Below, in pieces: positions 10,982 through 27,674 of a stretch of DNA of 64,000 nt (position 1 is its first letter; the number at the start of each line of letters is the position of its first letter). The notes under the pieces were generated by a model. It saw only the letters and a list, made by a program, of their open reading frames with translations, was not told the DNA's origin and ran no database searches. The DNA is from Sitta carolinensis. Lineage: Eukaryota; Chordata; Aves; Passeriformes; Sittidae. The position numbers and the translations under genes are program-made. The stretch spans positions 115,868,687-115,932,686 of the forward strand of contig CM063283.1 in NCBI GenBank assembly GCA_032173965.1, written 5' to 3'.

Positions 10982-11769
10982 CTGGGGGGCAGCCAGGGGG
11001 AACAGGAAAGAGAGAGATGGGATTTACTGGCAGGAGCACCACGGGCCCTCAGCAACACATCTGGGAGGAGCACCTTGGCACTGCTCTCTGAGGCAGGGTT
11101 TGTGCACAAAGGGAAAAAAATCCTCCAGGGAAAGGCTCTCTTGCTTTGGGAACTGGAGTGCCCAGTGCTTGCTACAGGGGGTATCACCTGCAGGGAGGGG
11201 GCAGGGGGGCAGGCAGGTGGGCACACAGGGGGGCAGGCAGGCTCTCTGCCCAGCTCTGGGATGATGGAACTGGAAGTGCTCCCTGGAAATGGCCCACTCG
11301 AGCCGTCTCAGGTGTGAAGAGGCTGAGGCTGCAGTCAGGGCTGAAGGCTCACACCTGGCCCAGCTGAGGCCCTCAGGTGTCACCTGGGACTGTCCCCAGC
11401 ATCCCTGCCATCAGTGCCCAGCTGGGCCTGTGCCAGGGCTTTCTCAGAGATGTGCAGCTCGATGCTGATGGTGACTGGTGAGGACAAAGAGCAGGGGGGC
11501 TCTGTGCCCTGAAGCTTTGATATCCCCAAGCACACCTGATCCCACAAACTGCAGCCCCCACATCTGCAGAGCCCTGGGAACACACAGTACCCAGTTCCTC
11601 CTGCACCACCCAGAGCCTCCAGGCTCTGCCTCCCCTGGCCCCTGCCCTGAGCCCCCCCCAGCACCAAAGTGACCCCAGGGCGAGGGCACGTGGCCCTGGC
11701 ACACAGGTGCCAGCCCTGTGACCCTTCTGCTCCTCCCTCCTGCTCCCAGACAGCCCTGGCTTGCATTTA

Positions 11770-11826
11770 ATCCTCCAGAGTGGCCCAGAGCAGCTGGGGC
11801 TGCCCCTGGATCCCTGGCAGTGCAGG
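11770..11826 (+). mobile_element. short CR1 tail scrap
   Basis: Only the segment CCCAGAGCAGCTGGGGCTGC to CCCTGGATCCCTGGCAGTGC remains, so the element is broken at both ends. Confidence 0.5.
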
Positions 11827-12276
11827 ATGCAGCTGTGCCTCAGGAGAGGCAGCTCTGAGTGCCTTAAATCCCAAAAACCTGCTCAGGCCAAGGGGACATT
11901 GGGACAACCCCTTTGGGACAATCCCTTTGCTGTCTCACTGCCATGTCTCCCCATGCCTTTGGCTGGGGTTTTCTGGTAAACACTTAAACCACAAAGAACA
12001 GCACAGGTAGGATGAAATGATGATTCACAATTTCTAAATTACCAGCTCTGCTGGAATTAACAGCCTCCAAACAACCCCAGCAGCAGGGCCTGGCCTGTTA
12101 GGGGTGTTCCTGACCCTGCTGGACCAGCTGTGGTCCTTGGGCATGGAAACCCCAGCTTGGATCAATTAATCCCTCCTGATGCAGGTTAACTACAGATCCA
12201 GCTCTGCTCTGTGACACAGCCCCAACCCCAGCAGACACAGCCCCATGCCCAGGGAGCCCCATCCCAGGATTCCTCA

Positions 12277-14059
<1,783 letters not shown>

Positions 14060-14369
14060 TCACAACAGCTGCCTGGGCTCATCCCTCAGGGCTGGCACAC
14101 ACAGTGCCAGGTGGGAATGCAGCCACCATTCCCTGCAGGGGATGGCAGTGCCTGGCTCCCCAGCAGGAGCAGGGGCTGTGCTGAGAGAGGCACAGCCCCC
14201 AGCCCCAGGCTCCCAGGGCTGCCACAGCACCAGGCTGGGAGCTGCCCAGCCCATCCCATGGCTCAGGAGCATCAGCCTCAGCCCCTGCTCACACCCTGCT
14301 TTGTGCTGCACTTTTACAAGATGCAAATTTAAGGCATGGAAAGAGAAACTGCCCTTGAGCTGAGGGAGG

Positions 14370-14605
14370 GAGGGCAGGGCTGGGGGGGGATCCTGGGCAG
14401 GAATTGTTGCCTGGAGGGTGGGCAGGGGCTGGGCTGGAATTGCCAGAGCAGCTGTGGCCTGGATCCCTGGCAGTGCCCAGGCCAGGCTGGACACTGGGGC
14501 TGGAGCAGCCTGGGGCAGGGGCAGGGGGCCCTGCCAGGGCAGGGCTGGGATGGGAGGAGATTTAAGGTCCCTCCAACCCCAACCCAGTCTGGGATTCTGT
14601 TCACA
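14370..14605 (+). mobile_element. CR1 3' tail, first member of a local duplication
   Basis: Plus-strand CR1 tail with a 3-codon-size deletion after GCAGCTGTGG. The roughly 110 bp that follow it (14605-14715) match 17040-17145 behind another CR1 copy, so the shared unit extends past the retrotransposon. Confidence 0.8.
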
Positions 14606-14767
14606 ATTCTCTCAGTGCTCTCTGGGTCTGTGGCCCCACTGAGGGTGTGTGCAGGGTGACCCAGGGAGGAGGGAGGGATGGATGAAGATCCTGAGAACAG
14701 GACACTTCTCCATCCCATACACCCAACTCCAGCAGGACCCTGGGATAACCAAAGGTGCCCCTGCTCA

Positions 14768-15238
<471 letters not shown>

Positions 15239-16589
15239 TCAGCAATGCCCAGCCAGCACCAAAGGTGCTCCCTCCACACCAGCTCCTCTGCCACCAGCCA
15301 CAGGACACCCCTCTGGAGCCCACGGCACGGGGCTGTTAAAAGGGAAGGAGGTTTTCTGCAGCCTCTAGAAAGCTCTGCAGAGCTCCCTGCCTGTCTGTAA
15401 ATCCCCCCAGAGCCTCCTGCACGGGCAGAATCCCTGACAGGACCCTGCAGGCAATCCCTGTCTCACCACAGCTCCCAGCCAAGCCCAGGGAGCTCGTCAG
15501 GAGGACACTTCCACACTGGAGAAAGTGAGGGAAAATATTTAGACACAAAACACGTGCTGCTGGTGAGGAAAAGAAACAGCGTGGCTGGCTCAGCCCTCCC
15601 TGGGGTGTCTGCAGGCTCCTGCACACCCTGCCATCCCCAGAGGATGGGAAGGGATGCTGAGCAGCCAGCTGAGGACACTCCAGCCCCACAGGGAAGCCTG
15701 CAGGGGTCCCATCAAGAAGGAACTGGTCTCTGCAGTGCCCACCCTGCGGGGAGGCTCTCCCAGCCCAGGGGGGTTTCCCTCTGCAGCACCCAGTGCTCCC
15801 AGCACAGAGCTCCCGAGCCCCCCAGCTCCTGCAGAGCCCCCAGCAGCCCTGCCCTCGCCAGGGGCGGATGCAGAGCAGTGTTTTCATCAGGGATTGCTCA
15901 CTCTTGGAGCCTCTCCCTGCATTCTGTGCCTCGCAGATCCTCCTGTCTCACCCAGCCCAGCCCGGGGGGGCTTCAGGCAGCCAAGAGCCCCGGGGAACAG
16001 GCAGATACTCTGAAATTCCACATTTTATCCATCCATCCAGGAGCAGCCCCAAGGCACCACACACAAGGGGTCATACACTTCTACCCCGTGTGTGTGATTT
16101 AGGGCTGTTCAGTATAAAATTGCCTACATCAGTCCCAGAGTGCCCAATTCAGTCCCAGACCCCCGAGTTTTTCTGGGCTTTTCCCATCACCAGCAGCGTC
16201 AGGTGCTGCTCCCACCTCAGCAGGACTCTGACCATCACCCACAGACATCTGGGATTGGGGAACAGGGAGAAAACACAGGTAGGAAGTGTCACTGGTTGTT
16301 TGGGGTAGAGGAGTGCTCACAGGAACGATGTTTTTAGGGAATGGTGGGAAAGGGAAGTGGTGTGGAACAGGCAAGAACCAGTGGCTAGAACGAGTGTCCA
16401 CAACCCAAACCCTTGTGCTTCTGTAGGGACTCTGTGCAAACAGGAGTTATTTTGTGTGCCTCCCTTCTCCTGGGAAGATCTTTAAGATCCCATCTGGATC
16501 ACTAAGGACAACAATTTCTAAGGAAATTTATAAAAAAGTTATATCGTTAGTTTAAAGAAATTAATTTCTCAAAGTTAATTTCTCACTGG

Positions 16590-17040
16590 GGTGTGCTGCT
16601 CCAGCCCTGGGACACAAGAGCAGCAGGAGCTGGAGCTGCTGGAGAGCCCAGAGGGGCCCGGGGCTGCTCCAGGCTGGAGCCCCTCTGGAGCCAGGCTGGC
16701 AGAGCTGGGGGGCTCAGCTGAGAGGAGAAGCTGCAGGGAGAGCTCAGAGCCCCTGGCAGGGCCTGGAGGGGTCCAGGAGAGCTGGGGAGGGACTGGGGAC
16801 AAGGCAGGGAGGGACAGGGCACAGGGAATGGCTGCAGAGTGGGATTGGCTGGGATTGGGGCAGGAATTGTTCCCTGGAAGGGGTTGGAATTGCCAGAGCA
16901 GCTGTGGCTGCCCCTGGATCCCTGGCAGTGCCCCAGGCCAGGCTGGACACTGGGGCTGGAGCAGCCTGGGGCAGGGGGCCCTGCCAGGGATGTGATAATG
17001 GGATTTAAGGTCTCTCCCAGTCTGGGATTCTGTTCACAAT
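16590..17040 (+). mobile_element. longer CR1 3' tail, second member of local duplication
   Basis: This plus-strand copy reaches further 5' than most in the window, including the segment GAGAGGAGAAGCTGCAGGGA and AGCCCAGAGGGGCCCGGGGC. It is followed at 17040-17145 by the same flank as the copy at 14370. Confidence 0.8.
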
Positions 17041-17894
17041 TCTCTCAGTGCTCTCTGGGTCTGTGGCCCCACTGAGGGTGTGTGCAGGGTGACCCAGGGA
17101 GGAGGGAGGGATGGATGGAGATCCTGGGAACAGGACCCTTCTCCAGCCCACACTCCCAAGCCCTGCGGTGTGGCTTTGTGACAGGAACGCAGAGGTGCAG
17201 GGGCCCTGGCCAGCACTCCCGGGAGCAGGGGATGCACTGGCAGGAGCAGAGGGGTCCGAGGGTTAATGGTTAATGTCCCGAGTGCCCCGAGCCCTGGGTG
17301 GTGCTGGGGTTATGTCACACGGTGCTCAGGGGACACTCAGTACTCACCTCGGGGCTGAGGAGCAGAGGTCACACCCGCGCCCTCCTTACAGGGGAAGGCA
17401 GGGGAAGGGCAACGGGTGAGAGCTGGGCTATCCACAGCTGGGACACCTGAGGCCACCCAGCCCTGCCTGGTGCCCAGAGCACGCTGCCCAGGGTGCACAC
17501 CCGGGGAAGGGAGCTCAGCAGCCCCGGGAGAGGCTGCTGGCCTCAGCAGGGAGGCTGGCTAAGAGCACTGCTGCAAACTCCGGGCTGCTGCTGGCCCAGG
17601 CAGGAAGGGAATTTGCTGTTTGCACCCTGCACTGCCCAGGGCTCCCAGGACACTTGGTGCTGGCCTTGCCAGGGCATTACTGCCTTGTTTTCCTGCCTGT
17701 CCTCCATGGTGGCAACACAGACTGGGCACAGCTGGGAGGACACACACACACACGGAATATCCAAGGAACCTGCCTGGCTCACACAGGTGTGCTCCCAGTC
17801 TCAGCTGACACTGATCTGTAGCTTAGAGCCAGGTGAGAATTGTCCCCCAGGTGAGATGGGAAGCAGCTACTGGGACTGTGGGTTTGGACTGCCT

Positions 17895-18125
17895 TGTAGG
17901 TTTGGGGAAGTTAAGGTTGGATACTGGGAAGCTTTCCTCATGGCAAGGGTTGTCCAGCCCTGGCACAGGCTGCCCAGGGCAATGCTGGAGTCACATCCAC
18001 GGGGGGATTTAACAGGATGTGGCAACTGGGGACATGGCCAGTGGTGGCCTTGGCAGTGCTGGGGAAGGGCTGCACCTGATGGCCTCAGGTGTGATGTCCC
18101 TGATGTCCCACCCCAGCCCTCACAC
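17895..18125 (+). mobile_element. old CR1 3' fragment
   Basis: A plus-strand tail of the older type, from TTAAGGTTGGATACTGGGAA through GGTGGCCTTGGCAGTGCTGG. Its 3' terminal octamer repeat is not preserved. Confidence 0.6.
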
Positions 18126-18525
18126 ACCCCTCTGATCCACGAGGGAACACAGAAAGCAGAACTGAACTCATCCTAAATCCATCCTAAATCCACAGACACA
18201 AATGAAGAGGGACTGTACGGACTGGGGAGGGAGTCAGAAATTCCAGAGGGGGCAGCTCCAGGGGGTGCCCAACCCCTCTGCTCCTGCTGGGCCCTCCCAA
18301 GGTGCCAGCACCTGCCCTGCACCGCAGCAGCAGCTGGGACGTGCAGTGGGCACGATGGAAAAGAGACCTGGGGCATTTCCTCCACCAAGGGGAGGGGGAA
18401 AGCAGAGGCAGAGGAGCAGCAGCATCACTGGATCCAGGGGTGGAGGAGAGCAGCCAGGACCGGGGACCCTGGGGAGCCAGGACTGGGGCTGGCACTGGGA
18501 AATGGCTCTGTTGGTGACAGGGACG

Positions 18526-18765
18526 CTGGGATCACAGGGGTCACTGGGATCACTGGGAAATAACTGGGACATCACTGGGGTCACCGGGATCACTGGGACA
18601 TCACTGGGACGTCACTGGGATGTCACTGGGACATCACTGGAACATCACTGGGACGTCACTGGGACGTCACTGGGACATCACTGGGACGTCACTGGGACAT
18701 CACTGGCATCGCTGGGACATCGCTGGGACATCACTGGGACATCACTGGGACATCACTGGCACGGA
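18526..18765. repeat. 11-bp minisatellite (CACTGGGACAT)
   Basis: About 21 units of CACTGGGACAT/CACTGGGACGT, the reverse complement of the array at 961-1122 and likewise fused to the 5' side of a CR1 tail. The unit number differs between the two sites, as expected for tandem slippage. Confidence 0.92.
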
Positions 18766-19551
<786 letters not shown>

Positions 19552-19599
19552 TTAGCAAACACTCAGGGGGTGTAGGAACCAGCACAGCCTGCTGACTAA

Positions 19600-20015
19600 G
19601 TTACAAGGATTTAGACAGAATGATAATTAGCGTGTCACGGGGTGAAAAAGTAGAGTTTGGGGATTTTAGGATGTGGGATCAGGGAGCAAAGATGGAGGCA
19701 ATGGGGTGTGTGCCTGAGCTGCTTCTTCATCCTCTTGTTCTCCATCTGCTGTGGTGGTGTGGCACATTTGGGATGGTCTAGAACAGAAGTACACTGTACA
19801 ACAGAGTGGATAGATGTTGGAGAATTGTTATAAACAAAGCATTCGTAATTTTCAGTATAAAAGATAGCACTGTCCCAAAGGGTGGGGAGTTCAGCACAAC
19901 CTGGCCTGGGAGAAGACTGTAGCAGGGCAGGGACACAAATATGAGTGAGATAAGCAAAGAATAAACAAATTCCTGAACAAGAGAACAGATGGACTCAACC
20001 TCTTCTTCAGACACA
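19600..20015 (+). mobile_element. solo LTR-like element
   Basis: About 415 bp starting with AAGGATTTAGACAGAATGAT and ending CTTCTTCAGACA, with a polyadenylation signal AATAAA at 19962-19967 and a TATA-like ATAAAAG near 19857. It shares order and wording with 23660-24065 (TTTAGACAG..ATGATA, TTTGGGGATTTT, AGATGGAGGCA, GAACAGA, TTCTTAGACA). No retroviral coding sequence was seen next to it. It is called an endogenous-retrovirus type solo LTR by pattern only. Confidence 0.6.
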
Positions 20016-20574
20016 GGGCTGGGGGAAAACAAAAACCTTCACAGAGACAGAGACAAGTAAAGTCAGGTGGAAGCCAAGCTCATAGAAGCTGAGAAACCCC
20101 AGAGAAAAACAACAAAAAAACCATAAAAACATATATATTAATATTCTAAAAACCTGACAATGGTGCATTTTCTTCATTTTTCAAAGCACATCCAGATTTC
20201 CTATGAGTCTCAAATCAATTTTGGGTGCTTTCACCAAAGTGAGGACTTTGATAAAACAAAGCAGGGCAAGGTCTGCCAGAGCACATCAGACCACCCAGAT
20301 GGGATGGCTCCACGTTCCTCCCACAAAATCCTGCAAATTCAGATGTGTCTTAATCTTGACTGGATGTTCTTATTCTTCCTCATGACAGAACTGAGTCAGT
20401 AGGAACACATGGCAGCAACTCGGAGCTGTGGCAGCAATGAAAGCCTGGATCTCCATGGATCAGTGGGAGCTTCCAAGAGGAGCTGCCCTGCCCTGAGCTC
20501 CCAGCAAGGCTGTGAGGCTGGCAGGAAAATAGCTGGGCCAGGGACTCTCAGGGGGATCTGAGGGTCTCCTGTCC

Positions 20575-20945
20575 CAGGGGAGACTGCACCCACCAGGAGC
20601 TGTCCTAGGGGAGGAGGAGAGGGACCAGGAGCTGTCCCAGGGGAATCCAAGAGAGACCAAGAGCTGTCCCAGGGGAATCCAAGAGAGACCAAGAGCTGTC
20701 CCAGGGGAATTCAGGGACAAGAGCTGTCCCAGGGGAATCCAAGAGAGACCAAGAGCTGTCCCAGGGGAATTCAGGGACCAAGAGCTGTCCCAGGGGAATT
20801 CAGAGACCAAGAGCTGTCCCAGGGGAATTCAGGGACCAAGAGCTGTCCCAGGGGAAGAGGAGAGGGACCAGGAGCTGTCCGAGGGGAATCCAACAGAGAC
20901 CAAGAGCTTTCCCAGGGGAATTCAGAGACCAAGAGCTGTCCCAAG
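20575..20945. repeat. 29-bp minisatellite (AGCTGTCCCAGGGGAATTCA)
   Basis: About 12 units of 28-31 bp built on GAGCTGTCCCAGGGGAAT followed by either TCAGGGACCAA or CCAAGAGAGACCAA. The two unit types alternate in places. Confidence 0.93.
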
Positions 20946-21034
20946 ATCACCACTGGCCAAGATCATTACCAAGGGGGATTCAACAGAGACACAGAGCTGT
21001 TCCAAAGTGAAGATGACAGTGACAAAGTGCTGCT

Positions 21035-21310
21035 GCAGAGTCCCAGAATCACCAGGTGGGAAGAGACCTCCAAGATCATCAAGTCCAACCCAGCCCTAAC
21101 ACCTCAACTAGACCCTGGCACCCAGTGCCACAGCCAGGATGTTTTGAAACACATCCAAGGATGGTGACTCCACCAGCACCACAGGCAAAGCATTCCAATA
21201 CTTTATCACTCTTTCTGTGAAAAACTTCCTGATATCCAGCCTGTATTTCCCTTGGAGCATCTCGAGACTGTGCCCTCTGGTTCTGTCAGTGCTGCCTGAA
21301 ACTGCAAACA
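21035..21310 (-). mobile_element. CR1 3' tail, older subfamily
   Basis: Minus-strand CR1 tail from CCCAGAATCACCAGGTGGGA to GGTTCTGTCAGTGCTGCCTG. It contains the segment ACTTTATCACTCTTTCTGTG typical of the longer CR1 tails, and is clearly a different subfamily from the GGATCCCTGG copies. Confidence 0.75.
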
Positions 21311-23659
21311 CGTGTCTGAGAGCAGCTGGCACAGCCCTGCAGTCCCCAGGACACCCCACAGGCCCTGCTGGCACAGCCCTGGGTCCTGTCACACCCATGT
21401 CCACCCCCACAAGTGACACACTGCTGATGGGGATGAACATGGCATTTGGGGCACAGTGAGGGCTCCTCATGGTCGTTTGTAGCCGAGTGGGGCAGGGGCA
21501 CCAGGCAGGATGGGGCCATCCACAGGCCCAGATTGAGAGGGGGCACCACGAGAGCCTCCTGTGGTTCCACAGGGCCAGGCAGAGGCTCCTGCAGGTGGGA
21601 AGAGACCCCCCAGCACCCAGAGCCAGCAGGTGAGACCACCCCTGCCATGGCAGGGACACCTTGGCTGCCCTTGGGCGCTGCCAGGGTGCAGGGCACAGCT
21701 GCCCTGGGCTCACAGCCCAGCAGCTTCCAGACAATCAGCTCCTCCACACACCTCCAGAGCACACCTGCCCACTCCTCCCAGGCCTCAGGAGGCTGTGCCA
21801 AGACTGGATGATCGTGGTGAGTCACTGAACAAGTGGCACTGCTGCAGGATGTTCCCAAAGGTGCTCTGAAGAGGAATAAAGGCCGGGGTTTGGTATGAAG
21901 GCTCCCAGCTCCTCAGCAGATCCCAGTGGCACTGGAGAGGCACCCAGTGCCTTCCAAGGTCTGCCCAGCACTGAGCTTCACCCAGCCAGCACAGCAGGGC
22001 CCTTCACTCTCTGGAAAAGCAGTGTCTGAGCAGAACTCCAGCACAGCTTCTCCCGAGCACCGGAACCATTGGAGCTGTCGCTGCTCCCGTGGCAGCCCAG
22101 GGCCCCAGCTGAACCCGTGGGCAAGGACGAGGCAGGGAAGGCACAATTCCCCCAGGAGCCTCCCCAAGGCCCCCAGCTCCTGCTCGGTGCCCTCTGTGCA
22201 GGACGAGCCTCCCCAGCTGCCCTGGCTGAGGCTGTGCCGACCAGCAGCGGTTTTGTGTTTCTTCCTGAGGGGCTTTAGAGCATTAGCTGAACTTCCCAGG
22301 AACAGCCACTTGTTTACAGGGCTCTGCCCTCAGCAGCAGGGCCCAAGGTCGTTCCCCACAGGCACATTCCCAGTTTGGAGCCCTCCTGCCCCGGGCACTG
22401 CTGCTCTGGGGGATGGACACAGGGAAGGGACTCCTGTCTCCCTCCGCATGCAGAATAAATAAACCAAACCTTCCTTGGGAGTATTCCCAAGCTGTAACAT
22501 CAAACTCCACGAGGCTGTGTGGACCCAGCTGTGGGCTGGAGCCACGGAGGGGAGTGGACTTTGTGCCCAGTGTGGCTTGCTCTCCTCACAGACACCAGCT
22601 GGTGCCACTGGGGGAACGGGAGCCTCCCCAGCAACACTCGGGGGCAGGAGGAACCCTGGAGGCTGTCAGAAAAGGGGCTGCACACCTGGGGAGACACTGC
22701 AGAGACTCCCAAACCTGGCTGGCTGCAGGGCAGCCTGGCACCCTCGGGATCCTGGTGCTGGCACAGCCCTGACTGGCAGGACCAGCAGCAAGCTCCACGT
22801 TCACTGAAGTCACTGGAAATGCAGCCATCAGCTCACAGGGCAGCCTGTTAAGGTTGATCCTCTCAAACTCCACTGGAACCTCACAGAAAATCGTTCCAGC
22901 CCCAGACTATCCTGCTCTGTTGTTTGCTAAACCTGCCCTCGAATGATTCAACTGCCAGAGCACCCCAGGGGTTTGTCATCCCCAGGGCTGAAGGCTCTTC
23001 CCTGCCCCAGAAGATCCCCATGTCCTAAGGGTCTCTTGGAGCACATTCTCCCATCAGCAGCTTGACTGGAACCACTGCAGAGATTCCTGGAGTAGAGACC
23101 CCATTCCTGAGGCTGCAGCATTGGATCCATGTGCCCAAAGCCCAGAGATTCCTATTTCATTCTTCAATGATGAGTTTTTCTCACGTTCCAAGCCACACCC
23201 TTTGATTCAGGTCTTGCTTCCCCACACAGCTCCAAGAATTCAAGAGGGAATGTGCAAATCCTCTGATTGCTCCCACTGTTCCAACATGCCTTTCCCCATC
23301 AAAAGCCAAGGTGAAACAACCTGGGATGACAAATCCCAGGACTGCACGGCAGGAGGTGGGGCTGGCCAAGCTCCAAGGCCCCTTTGAACCCAAAGCATTC
23401 CCTGGCTCTGTGACTGCACCACAACACCCAGATCTGCAAACATCTGCTCCATGAGCCCCTGCAGGAGGAGCTGTGGAACTCAGGATGGAACCCAGGCTGT
23501 CTGTGCCAGTCCTGGCTGATCCCAGCTCCAGCCAGGGGCTCCACAGCCCTGTCAGGGGGGTCACAGACCCTGGCAGGGGGTTCACAGACCCTGGCAGCAG
23601 CCAGGGACTCCTGGGGCTTTGAGTTTGATCCATGGAACAAATTAAACCTTTGAATGAAG

Positions 23660-24065
23660 AACTAAAGAGCACCAAAGTTTAGACAGCATGATAGTAGGAG
23701 CTGTAGAGTGAAAAGGGAAATTTTGGGGATTTTTACCATGGGGGCTCAGGGGTTGAGATGGAGGCACTTGGGCACTGTCCTGTCCTCCTTCCTTCTTCTC
23801 CCTAACCCCATCTCCTTGGGGATGGTGGCACTTGGGGATTGGATTGGAGTAGAATGGAACTGTCTAACACAGGTGACAGGCATTGGATCATCACTGTCAA
23901 TAACTAACAGGGAATTTGTAGTGTAAAAATCAGTGGGCAGAGAGTGTGCCTGGGGCTGCCCTGCTGAACAGACCTGGGCAGCCCAGACAGAAAATATCTG
24001 AGATAAGAAACAATAAAGCAACCTTGAGAGCATCAGCTGAAGACTTCTGACTCATTCTTAGACAG
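23660..24065 (+). mobile_element. second solo LTR-like element
   Basis: About 405 bp from CAAAGTTTAGACAGCATGAT to CTGACTCATTCTTAGACA, with AATAAAG at 24012-24018. It is a diverged relative of the element at 19600-20015 in the same orientation. It ends about 225 bp from exon 6. Confidence 0.6.
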
Positions 24066-24288
24066 CAGGGTTGGGAGACAGAGACTTTTATCCATCTGGG
24101 GGTCATCCTGACCAAAGCAACCCCCAGAAGGAGCCAGCCCAGCTCCAGAGGCTGTGGCAGCTTTGCCAGCTCCCTGAGGAAGGGGCTGAGGCTGGAGTGA
24201 GCTGAAACCAGCATTTCCTGAAACCTACAGGCACAAGGACGGTGCAGGGAGAACTGAGTACTCCTGCTGGATGCACAGTGGGCACCTA

Positions 24289-24501
<213 letters not shown>

Positions 24502-25177
24502 TCAACCCCAAGGGGCTTTGCCTGCACCACAGAGGGACAGGAGAACTCAGGGGAGTCTTACAGGCAATGGTGGCACAGGACTCACCAAGGGAAAAGCTGA
24601 GCTGTGCTAGTATGTGAGAAGCTTGACAAGATTTAGTCAATTTGGAGACACAACAACAACAAAAAAAGATGAAATTCCAAATCTTCCAGCTCCAATTTGC
24701 CTGGTAATAAGTGGTAAAGGGGAAACTGCACATAGGAACCCCTCCAAATTGGCTGTGATCTCCCAGGGCAGCACAGGTAACTAAGAACAAAATAATTACT
24801 TGAAGAAACACTGCTGAGATCACAGAGCTGGGGCAGCTCAAGTGTCCAACTGTCAAGTTGCCAAACTTTCCATCAGAGTCACAACTCAGGGTGGAAACTC
24901 CCTTTTTCAACAGTTGATTCAAAAAAAAAAAGGTGTTGATGCATGTGAGAGGATGAAAGTAATTAAGTGGGGGCTCAAGCGCTAAACAAAGCCCACAAAG
25001 ATGAGTCAAGCAGATTTTTTTCCTGTAACTCAACCAGGTGTGTGCTGGAAAAGCCAGAGATGAAAGAGCAGCTCAGTCCACTGAGCTGGGTCTTAGTGAT
25101 CAGTATCCACTGGTTTTGAACCAAACAAGGGGCAATTCACACCAGAGAGAGGGAAGAAATATCTATACTGAGGGGGC

Positions 25178-25338
25178 TCAGCTGGCCCAGGGTGCCCAGA
25201 GCAGCTGTGGCTGCCCCTGGATCCCTGGCAGTGCCCCAGGCCAGGCTGGACACTGGGGCTGGAGCAGCCTGGGGCAGGGGGAGGATGGATGGAATTTAAA
25301 GTCCCTCCCATCCCAACCAGTCTGGGATTCCACGTTTC
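25178..25338 (+). mobile_element. CR1 3' tail
   Basis: Plus-strand copy from CCCAGGGTGCCCAGAGCAGC to CCAACCAGTCTGGGATTCCA with a short internal deletion in the CCCTGCCAGGGC block. Confidence 0.78.
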
Positions 25339-26139
25339 ACCTGAAGTTGTGTTATTTTGTGCCAGATAAATTCCTGACCCACAGGAACAGGACCCCAAAG
25401 GGACAGACACAGAAGCAGCAATCACCTCATCTTTAGATTCTAATTGCACCACGCTCCCTTGCACTGGGATTAATTCCAGAGCTGAAGTGGTCAGACCTGT
25501 TTGCTGTAGGAAATGGCAGGGCTGGAGTGTGGCTGCAGGAACCAGAGCTGGAGGGAAGCAGGAGCCTGCAGACCCACATGGAACTGGCTGAAACCTCTGC
25601 CCCGAGCCAGACATCCACCCCTGGAGCCCTGGGTTGGGAAAAGCTTCACCCAGCAGCAGGAACTGCACTGTGGCCACTGCTGTATCCCCAGGGCCAGCAG
25701 GGTTTAGGATTTAGGAGCCTGCAGGAGGGACTGGGGCTCCAACAGAGGCTGCTTTTATTCGGTGCTTTTACACCTGTGGTGAACAGAGCTCAAGAGAGGA
25801 GACAAACCCTGGAAACTCTGTACCTGTGCAGCACATCCACTGCCAGCAGCTGAGAGACCCCCAGAGCCCAGCTCCCCTCCAGAGCCACCTCCCTGACCAT
25901 GGGAATTAAAAGGTCACCGAGCACTTCCCAAAGCTGCCAGTGGCTGGTGGCTCCTGAAAGTTGTTTTGCAATCCATTCCTGAAGGAATTGGTTTAGATAA
26001 ACAACCTCTCCCCATGACTGGAGACAAAGCCACTCAGATGACCAGGAACCAGCAAATTTTACCTTCTGAAAAGGGATAAACCTCTCCCTCAGCTGCAGAT
26101 TTAAAGTGTGTTTCCCTTCTCACACCCCCTGTATACACA

Positions 26140-26260
26140 GTCTGGAACGGTTTGGGGTGGGAGGGACATTAAAGCTCGTCCCATTCCATCTCCTGCTGCC
26201 AGCAGGGACACCTCCAGCAGCCCAGGCTGCTCCAAGCCCTCCAGCTGGGCCTGGCAAGGC
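26140..26260 (-). mobile_element. CR1 3' fragment
   Basis: Minus-strand tail starting GGAACGGTTTGGGGTGGGAG; homology fades after CCAGCTGGGCCTGG. Confidence 0.6.
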
Positions 26261-27302
26261 TGCAGGCAGGGCATGGGAGGGGGGTGAGCAGCCCTGCCAC
26301 GGCTCCCTGCACACTTTGATCTCGGTGACCCGGGCAGGGCAGAACAGAACAGCTCCTGGGAACAGCCCTTCATTCCCGGGCAGGACAAGCCATTCACTTT
26401 GCCATTTACACAGCACACAACAGCTCTGGAACAATTCCACCCCCAGCACGGCAGTGGCTGGGCTGGAGCTGCTGCTGGAGCTCCACCAGCCCTGGCCAGG
26501 CCACCCACTCACCAAAAACCTTCACACCGAACACAGGCAATCAAGCAAACCCAAGCTGTGCCCGTGCAAAAAGAGCTTTTTCCATAACTGTGAGCAAAAC
26601 TGGCTGATTGTACAACCCAGGCTTGTGATTTCCCTCCTGTGGTTTCCCAGGATTGGGTGGGAATGGCTGGAGAGCAGCCCTGGGCAGAAGGCATTGGGTA
26701 CAGGAGTGGGAGAGGCCAGACACGGCCCAGCCACGAGCACTGGGACCCCAAAATTCCCGTGTTGATCCCACAGCCTGGGCAGCAGGAAAGGGGAGAAAGC
26801 CATGCCAGAGAAGGAGAGACAAAAGCACCTTTACCAGGGAGCAGACAGGAGCCAGAGGGAAGGGATGCACAAAGGGAGCCCCTGGAGCGTGGAGATACAC
26901 ATCAGAGAGCTTGAGATGCTGATAAAGCATCAAAGGAGCCCAGGGCCTCACAGCAGCCATCCTGAACTCCTTGCCATCCAGCCTGCTGCTCCTTCCCTCC
27001 TCCAGGGGTGGGTAATTCCCAGCCTGAGTCACCAGCAGAGCCTCAGGACATGACAGTGGAGGTCCAGGAAAGGCCAGGACTCGATGCCAGAGCCCCAGGA
27101 CAGGGCAGCAGCTCCCCTGGAGCAGGCAGGATCCAGCACCTCAGCCCCACCATGAGCCCCACAGAAGGGCAGCAGATCCCACCCTGTGCACACAGGAGAG
27201 CCCAGCTGCACCCCTGGGAGCAGCAGGGGGGAATGCCAGCCCAGGACACCCGCAGGCTCCAGAGCTGCTCCCACAAAGGCAGGAACAGCCCGCTCCTGCT
27301 CA

Positions 27303-27674
<372 letters not shown>

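Noticed and set aside
19600..24065. The two LTR-like elements as the 5' and 3' LTRs of one provirus
   Set aside because: They are too diverged from each other, and the 3.6 kb between them contains a tandem array, a CR1 tail and no recognisable retroviral coding remnants.
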